Made by a program: the position numbers and the translations under genes
Shown here: piece by piece, positions 43,805 through 53,845 of the stretch
How the letters are laid out: each line of letters opens with the position of its first letter
How positions within the stretch are numbered: position 1 is the first letter of the stretch
The notes under the pieces: model-generated
The model's input: the letters and a program-made list of their open reading frames with translations, nothing else
What the model was told of the DNA's origin: nothing
Database searches by the model: none
NCBI RefSeq assembly: GCF_009930815.1
Contig: NZ_CP022222.1
Location: 1,220,501-1,284,500, forward strand
Direction of reading: 5' to 3'
DNA from: Bradyrhizobium sp. CCBAU 051011
GTDB lineage: Bacteria; Pseudomonadota; Alphaproteobacteria; Rhizobiales; Xanthobacteraceae
Length of the DNA stretch: 64,000 bases

Positions 43805-44119
43805 TCAGGCCGGAAGAAGGTCGATGGTGAGGCCCTTCGACCGGATGTGTTCACGGAGGTTGCCGGGCTTGATCACCCCGCCTTCCTTGATTTCGACCGG
43901 CGCGATATAGGCGCCGACCGCACCGACGTCATCGGCGACGCCTTCGGCAAGCAACGCGCGCGCATCATCCGAGGTACCGACGATCGCGGCATCGGCCAGC
44001 GCCGTCGACCAGCCCCGATCTGCGGTCCGGTAGACCACGGCGCCATCCCAGGTACGGTTGGCGGTCACCACCGACGGCCCGGTAATTCTGATTTTCTTCT
44101 GTTCGAGCGGAGAGGTCAT
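43805..44119 (-). CDS. DUF2849 family protein
   Basis: A 104-residue protein of the DUF2849 family found between cysG and cysI in Rhizobiales sulfate operons. Its ATG overlaps the stop of cysG by four bases (ATGA), and it ends 12 bases before cysI. Biochemical role unknown; an auxiliary part in sulfite reduction is inferred from position. Confidence 0.88.
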   Translation of the reverse strand: MTSPLEQKKIRITGPSVVTANRTWDGAVVYRTADRGWSTALADAAIVGTSDDARALLAEGVADDVGAVGAYIAPVEIKEGGVIKPGNLREHIRSKGLTIDLLPA

Positions 44120-45552
44120 TCGGCAGCTTCCAGCAGTTTGGAGAGGACTTGGTTGAGATTTGACTGACGCCACGGCGCGGAATGCGCGACGACGTCGCCG
44201 ATGATGAGGATGGCAGGACCGCCATCGATTTTTTCGACCAGCGCGGGCAGGTTTTCCAACGTCCCGACCACGGCCTGCGCATCCGGTCGCGTCACCCGCG
44301 CGAACACGCCAACCGGCGTTTGCGGCAGCCGGCCGGCAGCCAGCAGGCCGGCGCGGACCGACGGTGCGGCGGTCATGCCCATATAGACCACGATGGTCAT
44401 CTTCTTGTCTGTGAGCACCGACCAGTCGACGGTCTCGGCGTCCTTGGCCTTGTGCGCGGTCAGGAAGGTGATGCGCAGCGCTTCGTGGCGATAGGTGAGC
44501 GGGGCCTCGAATTGCGCGGCGGCGCCAAGGCCGGCGGTAATGCCCGGCACCACCGAATAGGCAACGCCGGCTGCGCGCAGCACTTCGATTTCCTCGCCGC
44601 CGCGGCCGAAGATGAAGGGATCGCCGCCCTTCAGCCGCACCACGCGCTGTCCTGCCTTCGCAGCTTCAATCAGCAACTTGTTGATCGCATCCTGGCCGAT
44701 GCCGGGCTTGCCGACCCGGCGGCCGACCGGAATGCGCGAGGCATCGCGGCGGATGCGGTCGAGAACTTCCGGCGACACCAGCTCGTCGTAGAAAACGACG
44801 TCGGCGTCCTGCAGCGCCCGCAACGCCTTGATGGTGAGCAGATCAGGATCGCCCGGACCCGCGCCGACCAGCGTCACCCTGCCCTCGGCCTTGCCATCCT
44901 GGTTCGCGCCGGCGAACGCGGAAGGATCGGCGATTTCGTTCAGTGCCTTTTCAGCCTCGTCCTTGCGCCCTGCAAGAACCAGTGCGCCGATCGGACCGTC
45001 GATCACGCGCTCCCAGAAGCGGCGGCGCAGCGGAAATTCGGGAATGCGCGCATGCATCGATTTGCGAAAGCTGCCGATGAAGGCGGCGAGATCGCCAATG
45101 CGCGCCGGCAGCACCGCTTCGATGCGCTCGCGCACGCGGCGCGCGACCACCGGCGACGCTCCGCCGGTGCCGACCGCGACAACGACGTCGCCGCGATCGA
45201 CGATCGCCGGAAAGATGAAAGTGGAATGCACGAGATCGTCCATCACGTTGACGGGCAGCCCGACCGCCTTCGCGCGCACCGACATCGCAACGCCGATGTC
45301 GCCGGCGCCGGCGCAGAGAATCGCGATGATGCCGGAGAGATCGGCTGACAGCGGATCGCCGGAAGCCAGCTCGATCCGCGCGGCGTCATTGGCGTCGAGA
45401 CCGGCCAGATCATGATTGCCGTCGGTCGCATACCAGCGAACCCGCGCGCCCGCCGACACCAGCAGGCGCAATTTTGCGCGCACGAGGTCACCCGCTCCAA
45501 CGAGCAGCACCTTGCCGCTTTGCAGATCCAGAAACACAGGCAGGTAGCGCAT
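44116..45552 (-). CDS. cysG: siroheme synthase (trifunctional)
   Basis: Makes siroheme for CysI in one polypeptide of 478 residues. The N-terminal part (about 1-115) is the NAD-binding precorrin-2 dehydrogenase/ferrochelatase domain (VLLVGAGDLVRAKLRLL), followed by a dimerisation region and a C-terminal SAM-dependent uroporphyrinogen-III methyltransferase (about 214-455) with VGAGPGDPDLLTIKALRALQ and YDELVSPEVL. First gene of the minus-strand operon, divergent from cysD across a short AT-rich gap. Confidence 0.95.
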   Translation of the reverse strand: MRYLPVFLDLQSGKVLLVGAGDLVRAKLRLLVSAGARVRWYATDGNHDLAGLDANDAARIELASGDPLSADLSGIIAILCAGAGDIGVAMSVRAKAVGLPVNVMDDLVHSTFIFPAIVDRGDVVVAVGTGGASPVVARRVRERIEAVLPARIGDLAAFIGSFRKSMHARIPEFPLRRRFWERVIDGPIGALVLAGRKDEAEKALNEIADPSAFAGANQDGKAEGRVTLVGAGPGDPDLLTIKALRALQDADVVFYDELVSPEVLDRIRRDASRIPVGRRVGKPGIGQDAINKLLIEAAKAGQRVVRLKGGDPFIFGRGGEEIEVLRAAGVAYSVVPGITAGLGAAAQFEAPLTYRHEALRITFLTAHKAKDAETVDWSVLTDKKMTIVVYMGMTAAPSVRAGLLAAGRLPQTPVGVFARVTRPDAQAVVGTLENLPALVEKIDGGPAILIIGDVVAHSAPWRQSNLNQVLSKLLEAAE

Positions 45553-45586
45553 CAGACACTCGCTTTCCCCAATTGGGGGGTTGACT

Positions 45587-45640
45587 GAAATTATTTTCTA
45601 TTTATGTCTCGATCAAGAGCCGCAAAGAGAAAATTATTTC
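45587..45640. promoter_or_regulatory. AT-rich inverted repeat between cysG and cysD
   Basis: GAAATTATTTTCT at 45587-45599 and AGAAAATTATTTC at 45628-45640 are inverted with one mismatch, 28 bp apart, in an unusually AT-rich stretch for this genome. It lies between the divergent cysG and cysD starts. It could be the site of a CysB/Cbl-like LysR regulator, or shape the cysD leader. TTGACT at 45581-45586 may be part of a promoter. Confidence 0.55.
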
Positions 45641-45696
45641 TTCTCTATTGCGGCGCAACTTTAGAATTTTTCCACTCCCAAGTCCAAGGCCCAGAG

Positions 45697-46602
45697 ATGC
45701 ATCTTCTCAACCCCGAATCCAGCGGACACAGGTTGCAGTCCGCAGCCCTGTACGAAGCATCATCTGTGCCGAAAATTTTTCCCGGCGAGATGCTGCCGCC
45801 GCCCTCCATGGACCATCTCGACGAGCTCGAGGCGCAGAGCATCTATATCCTGCGGGAAGCGTTCGCGCGGCTGAAGAAGCTCGCGCTGCTGTGGTCGCTT
45901 GGGAAAGACTCTAACGTCATGATTTGGCTGGCGCGCAAGGCCTTCTTCGGCCGCGTGCCGTTCCCGGCGCTCCATGTCGACACCGGCAAGAAGTTTCCGG
46001 AGATGTATGCGTTCCGCGACCGCTTCGGGAAGGAGTGGGACCTCGATCTCAAGATAGAGCCCTGCCCGCCGATCGACGCCGTCGATCCGACCTTGCCGCC
46101 GGCCGCGCGATCTGCCGCCCGCAAGACCGAAGGGCTAAAGTGGGCGCTTAACAAATACGGCTTCGATGGATTGATCGCCGGCATTCGTCGCGACGAAGAA
46201 GCCACCCGCGCCAAGGAGCGCGTGTTCTCGCCGCGCGGGCTCGAAGGCGGCTGGGACGTCCGCGATCAGCCCCCGGAATTCTGGGATCAGTTCAACGCCT
46301 CGGTGCCGCAAGGCGCACATCTGCGCATCCACCCGATCCTGCATTGGACCGAGGCCGACATCTGGGCCTACACCAAGCGCGAGAACATTCCGATCATTCC
46401 GCTGTACCTCTCGAAGGAGGGTAAGCGCTACCGTTCGCTCGGTGACGCCGACATCACCTTCCCCGTCACTTCCACCGCCTCCAGCATTGACGAGATCCTG
46501 ACCGAGCTCGACGGCACCAAGGTGCCGGAACGCGCCGGCCGCGCGCTGGATCATGAAACCGAAGATGCATTCGAGCGGCTGCGTGTCGCCGGCTATCTCT
46601 AA
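45697..46602 (+). CDS. cysD: sulfate adenylyltransferase subunit 2
   Basis: Small, ATP-pyrophosphatase subunit of ATP sulfurylase, 301 residues, equal to the usual 302-residue length. The PP-loop motif is SLGKDSN, followed by FPALHVDTGKKFPEMYAFRD and the RRDEEATRAKERVFS stretch. It forms APS with the GTPase CysN. The ATG at 45697 with AAGG seven bases upstream is chosen; the frame runs up to 45604 but that would cover the inverted repeat. cysNC follows 12 bases later. Confidence 0.95.
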   Translation: MHLLNPESSGHRLQSAALYEASSVPKIFPGEMLPPPSMDHLDELEAQSIYILREAFARLKKLALLWSLGKDSNVMIWLARKAFFGRVPFPALHVDTGKKFPEMYAFRDRFGKEWDLDLKIEPCPPIDAVDPTLPPAARSAARKTEGLKWALNKYGFDGLIAGIRRDEEATRAKERVFSPRGLEGGWDVRDQPPEFWDQFNASVPQGAHLRIHPILHWTEADIWAYTKRENIPIIPLYLSKEGKRYRSLGDADITFPVTSTASSIDEILTELDGTKVPERAGRALDHETEDAFERLRVAGYL

Positions 46603-46614
46603 CGGACACCTGGT

Positions 46615-48543
46615 GTGAGCGTCGCTATGAACATGATCCTTCCCGCCAGCGTTTCGGCAACCCCGAACGGCACCACGCGTCCGCAGGTCCGTATCGTCAT
46701 CGTCGGCCATGTCGACCACGGTAAATCCACGTTGGTCGGACGCCTGCTGCACGAGACCGGCAGCCTGCCCGAGGGCAAGCTGGAAATGCTGAAGGCGGTC
46801 AGCGCGCGGCGCGGCATGCCATTCGAATGGTCGTTCCTGCTCGATGCGCTGCAGACCGAGCGCGACCAGGGCATCACCATCGACACCACGCAAATCCGCT
46901 TCCGCACCCGCTCGCGCGACGTCGTGCTGATCGACGCGCCCGGCCACGCCGAATTCCTGCGCAACATGATCACCGGCGCTTCGCAAGCCGACGGCGCCGT
47001 GCTGATCATCGACGCGCTGGAAGGCGTGCGCGACCAGACAAGGCGGCACGGCTATCTGCTGCATCTGCTCGGCATCAAGCAGGTCGCGGTTGTCGTCAAC
47101 AAGATGGACCGGGTGGACTTCGGCGCGGATCGCTTCAAGGAGATCAGCGACGAGATTTCGGCGCATCTGATCGGCCTCGGCGTAACGCCGTCGGCAATCA
47201 TTCCGATTTCCGCGCGCGATGGTGACGGCGTTGCCGAACATACGCCAAGGATCGGCTGGTATCAGGGCCCGACCGTGGTCGAAGCGCTCGATGCGCTCGA
47301 ACCGGCGCGGCCGCTGGAGCAGCTTGCGCTGCGCCTGCCCGTGCAGGCGATCTACAAATTCGATGACCGCCGCATCGTGGCAGGCCGTATCGAGTCCGGC
47401 CACCTTGCGGCCGGCGACGAAATCGTCATCATGCCCGCCGGCAAGATTGCGAAGATCAAAACCGTCGAGAGCTGGCCGGTGACGCCGCTGAAGGGCAGCC
47501 ACGGCGCCGGCCGTTCGGTCGGCATCACGCTCGACCGCGAATTGTTCGTCGAGCGCGGCGATGTCATTGCGCACGCCGGCGCCACACCGCGCGACACGCG
47601 GCGGATTCGCGCGCGCATCTTCTGGCTGCACGACAAGCCGTTGTCGAAGGGCGATCAGATCCTGATCCGCCTCGGCACGAGGGAAACCCGCGCCAGCGTG
47701 GTCGCAATCGAAAAGGCGGTCGATCCCGGCGAGCTCTCCAATGAGGAAACCAAGGCGATCGCGCGCAATCACGTTGGCGAAATCGATATCTCGCTGGCGC
47801 AGCCGATCGCGGCCGATCCCTATCAGGACAATCCGCGCACCGGCCGGCTGGTGATCGAGGTCAACGGCCGCATCGCCGGCGGCGGCCTCGTGCTGTCGGT
47901 CGACGCCGGGCAGCGCGCTGTTCCGATCGACATCGTGCCGGTCGAATCCGCGCTGCGTCCCGAAGAGCGTTCGGCGCGCTACCATCACAACGGGGCGGTG
48001 ATCTGGCTGACCGGCCTGCCGGGCTCAGGCAAATCCACGCTCGCCCGCGCGCTGGAGCGGCGGCTGTTCTCGCGCGGCGGCTCGCCGATCCTGCTGGATG
48101 GAGACACCTTGCGGGCCGGGCTCAATAACGATCTCGGCTTCTCTCCGCAGGACCGCAGCGAAAACATTCGCCGCCTCGCTGAGGTCGCGACCCATCTCGC
48201 GCGCAACGGCCATGTTGCGATTGTCGCCGCGGTTTCGCCTGCGATCGCGGACCGCGCCGCGGCACGCCGCATCGCCGACACCATGTTCCGCGAAGTGCAT
48301 ATCGCCGCACCCGCCGAGGTGTGCGAGAGCCGCGATCCCAAGGGTCACTATGCCAAGGCCCGCTCCGGCGCGCTGCCGTCGTTCACCGGGATCACCAACG
48401 ATTACCAGCCGCCGACCGCCTGCGAGTTGAGGATCGATACGTCGATCCGCTCGGTTGCGGACGCGACGGAGGAGATCGAGCGGATGCTTGGGGAGACCGG
48501 CATCCTGTTCGACGAATTGGTGGATCTGGCGGCCAACATCTAG
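46615..48543 (+). CDS. cysN: bifunctional sulfate adenylyltransferase subunit 1 / APS kinase
   Basis: CysNC (NodQ-type) fusion of 642 residues. The N-terminal GTPase (about residues 25-240, G1 motif GHVDHGKST at 31-39, G2/G3 region DTTQIRFR and [12 protein letters not shown] as G4) drives APS synthesis with CysD. EF-Tu-like barrels follow (about 250-440), then an APS kinase (about 455-640) with Walker [10 protein letters not shown]. It starts at GTG 46615; ATG at 46627 is possible. Having an APS kinase with an APS-type CysH implies PAPS goes to sulfotransfer or that the fusion also serves nodulation-type sulfation, an inference. Confidence 0.94.
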   Translation: MSVAMNMILPASVSATPNGTTRPQVRIVIVGHVDHGKSTLVGRLLHETGSLPEGKLEMLKAVSARRGMPFEWSFLLDALQTERDQGITIDTTQIRFRTRSRDVVLIDAPGHAEFLRNMITGASQADGAVLIIDALEGVRDQTRRHGYLLHLLGIKQVAVVVNKMDRVDFGADRFKEISDEISAHLIGLGVTPSAIIPISARDGDGVAEHTPRIGWYQGPTVVEALDALEPARPLEQLALRLPVQAIYKFDDRRIVAGRIESGHLAAGDEIVIMPAGKIAKIKTVESWPVTPLKGSHGAGRSVGITLDRELFVERGDVIAHAGATPRDTRRIRARIFWLHDKPLSKGDQILIRLGTRETRASVVAIEKAVDPGELSNEETKAIARNHVGEIDISLAQPIAADPYQDNPRTGRLVIEVNGRIAGGGLVLSVDAGQRAVPIDIVPVESALRPEERSARYHHNGAVIWLTGLPGSGKSTLARALERRLFSRGGSPILLDGDTLRAGLNNDLGFSPQDRSENIRRLAEVATHLARNGHVAIVAAVSPAIADRAAARRIADTMFREVHIAAPAEVCESRDPKGHYAKARSGALPSFTGITNDYQPPTACELRIDTSIRSVADATEEIERMLGETGILFDELVDLAANI

Positions 48544-48646
48544 GAGCGTTTTCAAGCGAAGTGGAGCCCGGTTCGCGTGAAGAAACGCGACCAAATAAGG
48601 CCCTTCGACTCCTTTTTAGGCACTTCTCATCGACCCAGCTTTAGGG

Positions 48647-48690
48647 CTAAAAGGGCGGCCAACGCCGCCCCTTTGGCGCGTTTTTTGCTG
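48647..48690 (+). terminator. probable terminator after cysNC
   Basis: AAGGGCGGC and GCCGCCC(C)TT pair around a short loop at 48651-48672, followed by GGCGCG and a run of six T at 48681-48686. The T run is offset from the stem, so strength is uncertain. Confidence 0.6.
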
Positions 48691-48741
48691 TTTTGACCTG
48701 AAAACAGCCTGCAAACGCCATTTCTTTTGAGAAAGCCCATC

Positions 48742-50904
48742 ATGAAGCGTGTCGATGCCCACGGATTGAAGATCGCCCCTGTCCTGTTCGATTTCATCGC
48801 CAAGGAGGCGACCCCCAAAACCGGGATTTCGCCCGACGCGTTCTGGGCCGGTGTCGCTGCCATCATCAAAAAGCTGGGGCCGAAGAATCGCGAGCTGCTC
48901 GCCTTCCGCGACGCGCTGCAGGCCAAGATCGACGGCTGGCATCGCACCCACAAGGGCAAGGCGTTCGACATGGCCGCCTATACGGCGTTCCTGAAGGAGA
49001 TCGGCTATCTGCTGCCGGAACCGGCCACGCAGAAGGTCGAGACCGCAAATGTCGACGAGGAAATCGGCAAGATCTGCGGACCGCAGCTCGTCGTTCCCCT
49101 GACCAACGCCCGCTACGCGCTGAACGCCGCGAATGCGCGCTGGGGCTCGCTCTATGACGCCTTCTACGGCACCGACGCGATTCCGCATGATCCGAGCGAA
49201 GCTGGCCGCGGCTACAACAAGGCACGCGGCGACAAGGTGATCGCCAAGGCCAAGGCTTTCCTCGACGCCGCCGCGCCGCTGGCGACCGGCAGCCATACCG
49301 ATGTGACCTCGTACAGCGTTATCGCCGGCCAGCTCGCGGTGAAGCTGAAGAGCGGCAATGCCACTGCGCTGAAAACGGCTGCGCAGTTCGCCGGCTTCCA
49401 GGGCGATGCCGCGTCACCGAGCGCGGTGCTGCTGGTCAACAACGGCATGCATGTCGAAGTGAAGATCGACCGCAACCACGTCATCGGCAAGGACGATCCG
49501 GCTGGCGTTGCCGACATGATCCTGGAATCGGCGGTCTCGACCATTCTCGACATGGAAGACTCGGTTGCCGCCGTCGATGCCGAGGACAAAGTGCTGGTCT
49601 ATCGCAACACGCTCGGCCTGATGAACGGCACGCTCTCGGCCGATTTCGAAAAGGGCGGCAAGACGCTGAAGCGTTCTCTCAACCCCGACCGCACCTACAA
49701 GACGCCCGACGGCAAGGACATCACGCTGCACGGCCGCAGTCTCCTGTTGATGCGCAATGTCGGCCATCACATGTTCACCGACGCCGTGCTCGACGAGAAG
49801 GGCGAGGAGATTCCGGAGGGCCTGCTCGATGCCGCGGTCGCCGGCCTGCTCGCGATCCACGACCTCAAGGGCAATTCGAAAACGAAGAACAGCCGCACCG
49901 GCTCGGTCTATATCGTCAAGCCGAAGATGCACGGTCCGGACGAGGTCGCGCTTACCTGCGAGTTGTTCGGCGAAGTCGAGAAGCTACTCGGCCTGCCTGA
50001 CAACACCATGAAGGTCGGCATCATGGACGAGGAGCGCCGCACCACGGTCAACCTCAAGGCCTGCATCCAGAATGCGTCGAAGCGCATCTGCTTCATCAAC
50101 ACCGGCTTCCTCGACCGCACCGGGGACGAAATCCATACCTCGATGGAAGCGGGCCCGATGATCCGCAAGAACGACATGAAGGCGCAGCCCTGGATCAAGG
50201 CCTATGAAGACTGGAACGTCGACATGGGCCTGATCGACGGCCTGCCCGGCCATGCCCAGATCGGCAAGGGCATGTGGGCGGCGCCAGACAAGATGGCCGA
50301 CATGCTGACCCAGAAGCTCGGCCATCCGCAGGCCGGTGCTACCACCGCCTGGGTGCCGTCGCCGACCGCGGCCACCTTGCACGCCCTGCATTATCACCAG
50401 GTCAACGTGATCGCGCGCCAGCAGGAACTCGCCAAGGGTGGCCAGCGCGCAAAACTCTCCGACATCCTCACTATTCCGGTGTCGCAGTCGAACTGGGCGC
50501 CCGATGATGTGAAGCAGGAGATCGACAACAACTGCCAGGGCATCCTCGGTTATGTCGTGCGCTGGATCGACCAGGGCGTCGGCTGTTCCAAGGTGCCGGA
50601 TATTCACGACGTCGGTCTGATGGAAGATCGCGCCACCTTGCGCATTTCGAGCCAGCATCTGGCGAACTGGCTGGCGCATGGCGTCGTCAGCAAGGACCAG
50701 GTGATGGAGTCGCTCAAGCGCATGGCGGTCGTGGTCGACAAGCAGAACGCCGGCGATCCGCTCTACAAGCCGATGGCGCCTTCGTTCGACGGCGTCGCGT
50801 TCCAGGCCGCCTGCGACCTCGTCTTCAAGGGCCGCGAGCAGCCGAACGGCTACACTGAATACATCCTCACCGCGCGCCGCCGCGAAGCAAAGGCGGCAGG
50901 CTGA
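48742..50904 (+). CDS. glcB: malate synthase G
   Basis: Condenses glyoxylate with acetyl-CoA to malate in the glyoxylate and glycolate pathways, 720 residues, the normal length of the monomeric G form. Recognised from [20 protein letters not shown] (catalytic Glu/Asp, Mg site), [14 protein letters not shown] and the [15 protein letters not shown] stretch. ATG at 48742 fits the family start ([18 protein letters not shown]). Isocitrate lyase is not in the window. A strong terminator follows. Confidence 0.96.
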   Translation: MKRVDAHGLKIAPVLFDFIAKEATPKTGISPDAFWAGVAAIIKKLGPKNRELLAFRDALQAKIDGWHRTHKGKAFDMAAYTAFLKEIGYLLPEPATQKVETANVDEEIGKICGPQLVVPLTNARYALNAANARWGSLYDAFYGTDAIPHDPSEAGRGYNKARGDKVIAKAKAFLDAAAPLATGSHTDVTSYSVIAGQLAVKLKSGNATALKTAAQFAGFQGDAASPSAVLLVNNGMHVEVKIDRNHVIGKDDPAGVADMILESAVSTILDMEDSVAAVDAEDKVLVYRNTLGLMNGTLSADFEKGGKTLKRSLNPDRTYKTPDGKDITLHGRSLLLMRNVGHHMFTDAVLDEKGEEIPEGLLDAAVAGLLAIHDLKGNSKTKNSRTGSVYIVKPKMHGPDEVALTCELFGEVEKLLGLPDNTMKVGIMDEERRTTVNLKACIQNASKRICFINTGFLDRTGDEIHTSMEAGPMIRKNDMKAQPWIKAYEDWNVDMGLIDGLPGHAQIGKGMWAAPDKMADMLTQKLGHPQAGATTAWVPSPTAATLHALHYHQVNVIARQQELAKGGQRAKLSDILTIPVSQSNWAPDDVKQEIDNNCQGILGYVVRWIDQGVGCSKVPDIHDVGLMEDRATLRISSQHLANWLAHGVVSKDQVMESLKRMAVVVDKQNAGDPLYKPMAPSFDGVAFQAACDLVFKGREQPNGYTEYILTARRREAKAAG

Positions 50905-50920
50905 TCAGCGCGACGTTTTC

Positions 50921-50950
50921 GAAAGCCCCGGCAAATGCCGGGGCTTTTTC
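50921..50950 (+). terminator. intrinsic terminator of glcB
   Basis: A perfect 11-bp stem AAAGCCCCGGC / GCCGGGGCTTT at 50922-50947 with loop AAAT and a T run. Confidence 0.93.
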
Positions 50951-51142
50951 ATTGCACTGCTCCGTGGGCAAGCAACCCGCCGATCCTGAATCGCATCACG
51001 GCGCGATTTGCGACGGGTGACTTGCGCGGACACTCAACCTGAGGCAGTATTTGAAACACTAGGTGTCCGGCAAGGATGCGGCATTCCCATTATTGATTTT
51101 TGGCTGCGCTGATTTTCAAAATTGTTTTTCCGGGGGCAATCC

Positions 51143-52663
51143 ATGTCCAAACGCATCATCCTGTTGTCGGATGGCACCGGCAATTCGGCCGCCAGGGTCT
51201 GGAAGTCCAACGTCTGGCGCGTGTTCGAGAGCCTTGATCTCAGGGGAAACGATCAGGTCGCCTTTTACGATGACGGCGTCGGCACCTCATCTTTCAAGCC
51301 GCTTGCGATCTTGGGCGGCGTGTTCGGATGGGGCCTCAAGCGCAACGTTCTCGACATCTATAAATTCCTTTGCGCAAACTACCAGCCGGGCGATCAGATA
51401 TTCGGCTTCGGCTTCAGCCGCGGCGCTTTCACCATGCGCGTCGTCATCGGCCTGGTATTGCACCAGGGGCTCGTCACTGGAGCGACCAAGGCCGAGCTCT
51501 ACGAAAAGGCGGCGATGGCCTATCGCGCCTACCGTGCCGAGCGCTTCCATACGTTCCTGCGCCTTGAGTGGCCATTTCGGAAGCTTCGCGACGCGGTCCT
51601 CTATTTGGCGGGTAAACGCTACGACAAGGCGCAGAACCGCCCTGTTGAACGCATCGACTTCGTGGGTGTCTGGGACACGGTCGCAGCCTATGGATTACCG
51701 ATCGATGAGATGGCGCGCGGCGTCAGCCAGTATATCTGGCCGCTTGAACTGCCCGATCGAAGCTTCGACCCCAGGATCCAGCGCGCCTGCCACGCCCTGT
51801 CGCTTGACGACGAGCGGACGACATTCCATCCCGTGCTCTGGAACGAGCAAGGCGTGCCGCGCGAGCGTCTGAGCCAGGTGTGGTTTGCTGGCGTCCATTC
51901 CAACGTCGGCGGCGGCTACCCTGACGATTCGCTTGCCTATATTCCGCTCTATTGGATGATGCGGGAGGCCCAGTCGCTCGGCCTGCAGTTCAAGACCATT
52001 CCGAGCCAGCCGACCAATCCCGATCCCGACATGATGGTCTATGCGGAATGGCGCCGCGACAAGGACGGCCGGCTGTACGATTCCCGCAACGGGCTCGGTG
52101 GTTACTACCGTTATGGTCCGCGACGGATCGAGGACCTGAGTCATATGCGGTTCTCACTTCGCGAGGGCGATCGCGTCGACAACAATCCGCCAACCATTCA
52201 CGAGACGGCGATCATCCGAGCGCAGAAGGGTGCTCATCGATATGCGCCGATCGGTATCCCGCAGCGGTATGACCTCCTTACCGACGCCGGCATCCAGCCG
52301 CAGGCAAAACTGGAGACCCAGGCGCAGGCTGCGGCGCGATGCGACATGCAGGAGCAAATCTGGAACGACGTCTGGCGGCGGCGCATCATCTACTTTGTTA
52401 CCGTGTTCGCTTCGCTCTATATCGCGATCTATCCGCTCTCGCGGATCATCCCCAGTTCGGGCGAGTTTACCAGTCCGCTAAGCTTGGTATCCGGGGCCAT
52501 CAGAGCTGTCGGTCATGTTCTGCCGGGGGGCCTTGCGCTGTGGATTAATGCCTATGCGCGCGATCCCAGTCATTTTCTGATGCTCGGATTGCTCGTCATT
52601 TTTCTGATCTGGCTTGGCGTCAGGCTCGGAAGAAAAATCGAAGACAGAATGGAGCGTGTCTGA
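51143..52663 (+). CDS. DUF2235 hydrolase-like protein, N-terminal part before in-frame UGA
   Basis: A 506-residue protein of the DUF2235 family, alpha/beta hydrolases related to Tle1 phospholipase effectors. SDGTGN opens the fold, the nucleophile is Ser92 in GFGFSRGAF, and the acid and His lie in VGVWDTVAAYG and AGVHSNVGGGY. Two hydrophobic helices close to the C-terminus (about 415-435 and 480-496) suggest membrane attachment. ATG at 51143 has GGGGG upstream. It ends at TGA 52661-52663, after which the same frame stays open for 391 more codons, so this may be the front half of one larger gene. Confidence 0.85.
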   Translation: MSKRIILLSDGTGNSAARVWKSNVWRVFESLDLRGNDQVAFYDDGVGTSSFKPLAILGGVFGWGLKRNVLDIYKFLCANYQPGDQIFGFGFSRGAFTMRVVIGLVLHQGLVTGATKAELYEKAAMAYRAYRAERFHTFLRLEWPFRKLRDAVLYLAGKRYDKAQNRPVERIDFVGVWDTVAAYGLPIDEMARGVSQYIWPLELPDRSFDPRIQRACHALSLDDERTTFHPVLWNEQGVPRERLSQVWFAGVHSNVGGGYPDDSLAYIPLYWMMREAQSLGLQFKTIPSQPTNPDPDMMVYAEWRRDKDGRLYDSRNGLGGYYRYGPRRIEDLSHMRFSLREGDRVDNNPPTIHETAIIRAQKGAHRYAPIGIPQRYDLLTDAGIQPQAKLETQAQAAARCDMQEQIWNDVWRRRIIYFVTVFASLYIAIYPLSRIIPSSGEFTSPLSLVSGAIRAVGHVLPGGLALWINAYARDPSHFLMLGLLVIFLIWLGVRLGRKIEDRMERV

Positions 52664-53836
52664 CGCTCTGCTCCGACGCCAGTCCCGTCAAAGCTCGGGA
52701 TCGCTTGTGGTGTCATCAGTCTTGTGGTCATCGCCTATCTCATTGGACACGCCCATCTTCCGGCCTGGATACGCCTGCCCGGAAGCGGAGAGCAATTTCT
52801 GGTCGCTCATATCAGCCACTCGGTCGCCGCTATCATGGTGGCAACCTGGATCGCGCTGTTCACCCCAGATGGTATGGTCTACCACCTGCGCACGTGGCGG
52901 CCATACCGAGCAACGGTTCGCGGCCTGAAGCTCTTCGTACTGCCGTTGGTGTTTGCCTGCAGCTTTATTGTGCTTGCTGTCCTATTCGGCAGCCATCTTG
53001 TTTTCAGCTTCGAGGAAGCCAGCGGAAGGGTCTGCAGCCAGAGCGACAATATCACGAACGCCATTGCCCGCGGCGCTAGGGTTACGGATCAAGGTCTGGG
53101 CGCCTGTGTTTCTCCCGGCATTGCGTCCTGTCCAAAACCGGGTGACCCACCGAAATGCAGCAACGGTCGCGACGTGTTTTGCGGAGAAGGTCAACCCGTC
53201 TGCGACTCCATGCGCAAGCCCAACTGCGACGATCGCAGGGCCAACTGCAGTTACGACATGCCGGTGTGCCGGGTAGCCAATCCGCCCGAACCTGGCAAGC
53301 CGCCCTCAACGCGTATTGCCAATGTCGCCACCTGTCCCTTCACCTGCGAAATAGGTCCGGTCGGCGAAAAGCGGAAGCAGCTGGATATTCGCGAGGTCTG
53401 CCACGCGACGGGCATCTGGCTCGAGCAGGGTCAGAAATACACCATCACCGTGACGCCACCCGATCCGAAGGACAGTGATCACGCCTGGCGAGACGGCGAC
53501 GGCACCATTGTCAGCACCCGCGGCAGGTTGAATTCAGGTTTTGTCACCAAGGTGAAGGAGGCGATCAAATGGCCCCTCAAGCGTCACCTGTTCGTGGAGC
53601 CGTTCAAGGTCATCGCGCGGGTCGGATCGATCGGAAGTGACGAGCGCGTGCTGGAACCTGACGAGGATACCCGGACCAACAGGCTCGACGTTCAGATCAT
53701 TCCCAAGCGAAGCGGAGAACTGTTCCTGTACGCCAACGATGCGGTGTGGGGATGGCCGGGAAAGCGCAACTATTTCTACGAAGACAATTCCGGCAAGGCC
53801 ACGATAAGCGTGCAACGCGCCCGGCAGCCTAACTGA
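52664..53836 (+). CDS. membrane and cysteine-rich C-terminal part, in frame with DUF2235 gene
   Basis: The frame continues from the UGA at 52661 without another stop to 53836 (390 codons plus stop). It encodes three hydrophobic helices, the first spanning SKLGIACGVISLVVIAYLIG and so beginning before the earliest usable start (GTG 52724), then a soluble part with many Cys residues (CSQSDN, CVSPGIASC, CSNGRDVFC, NCSYDMPVC), likely disulfide-bonded outside the cytoplasm. If separate, it starts at GTG 52724 with no ribosome binding site. It may be the rest of a split gene. No family recognised. Confidence 0.6.
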   Translation, partial: RSAPTPVPSKLGIACGVISLVVIAYLIGHAHLPAWIRLPGSGEQFLVAHISHSVAAIMVATWIALFTPDGMVYHLRTWRPYRATVRGLKLFVLPLVFACSFIVLAVLFGSHLVFSFEEASGRVCSQSDNITNAIARGARVTDQGLGACVSPGIASCPKPGDPPKCSNGRDVFCGEGQPVCDSMRKPNCDDRRANCSYDMPVCRVANPPEPGKPPSTRIANVATCPFTCEIGPVGEKRKQLDIREVCHATGIWLEQGQKYTITVTPPDPKDSDHAWRDGDGTIVSTRGRLNSGFVTKVKEAIKWPLKRHLFVEPFKVIARVGSIGSDERVLEPDEDTRTNRLDVQIIPKRSGELFLYANDAVWGWPGKRNYFYEDNSGKATISVQRARQPN

Positions 53837-53845
53837 GGGGTTTTC

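Noticed and set aside
46135..47988. 617-codon minus-strand open frame
   Set aside because: Antisense to cysD and cysNC, which are certain; no domain and skewed composition.
52640..52720. UGA as selenocysteine codon
   Set aside because: No convincing SECIS-like hairpin was seen right after the codon, and the position lies in a basic linker, not in a redox motif.
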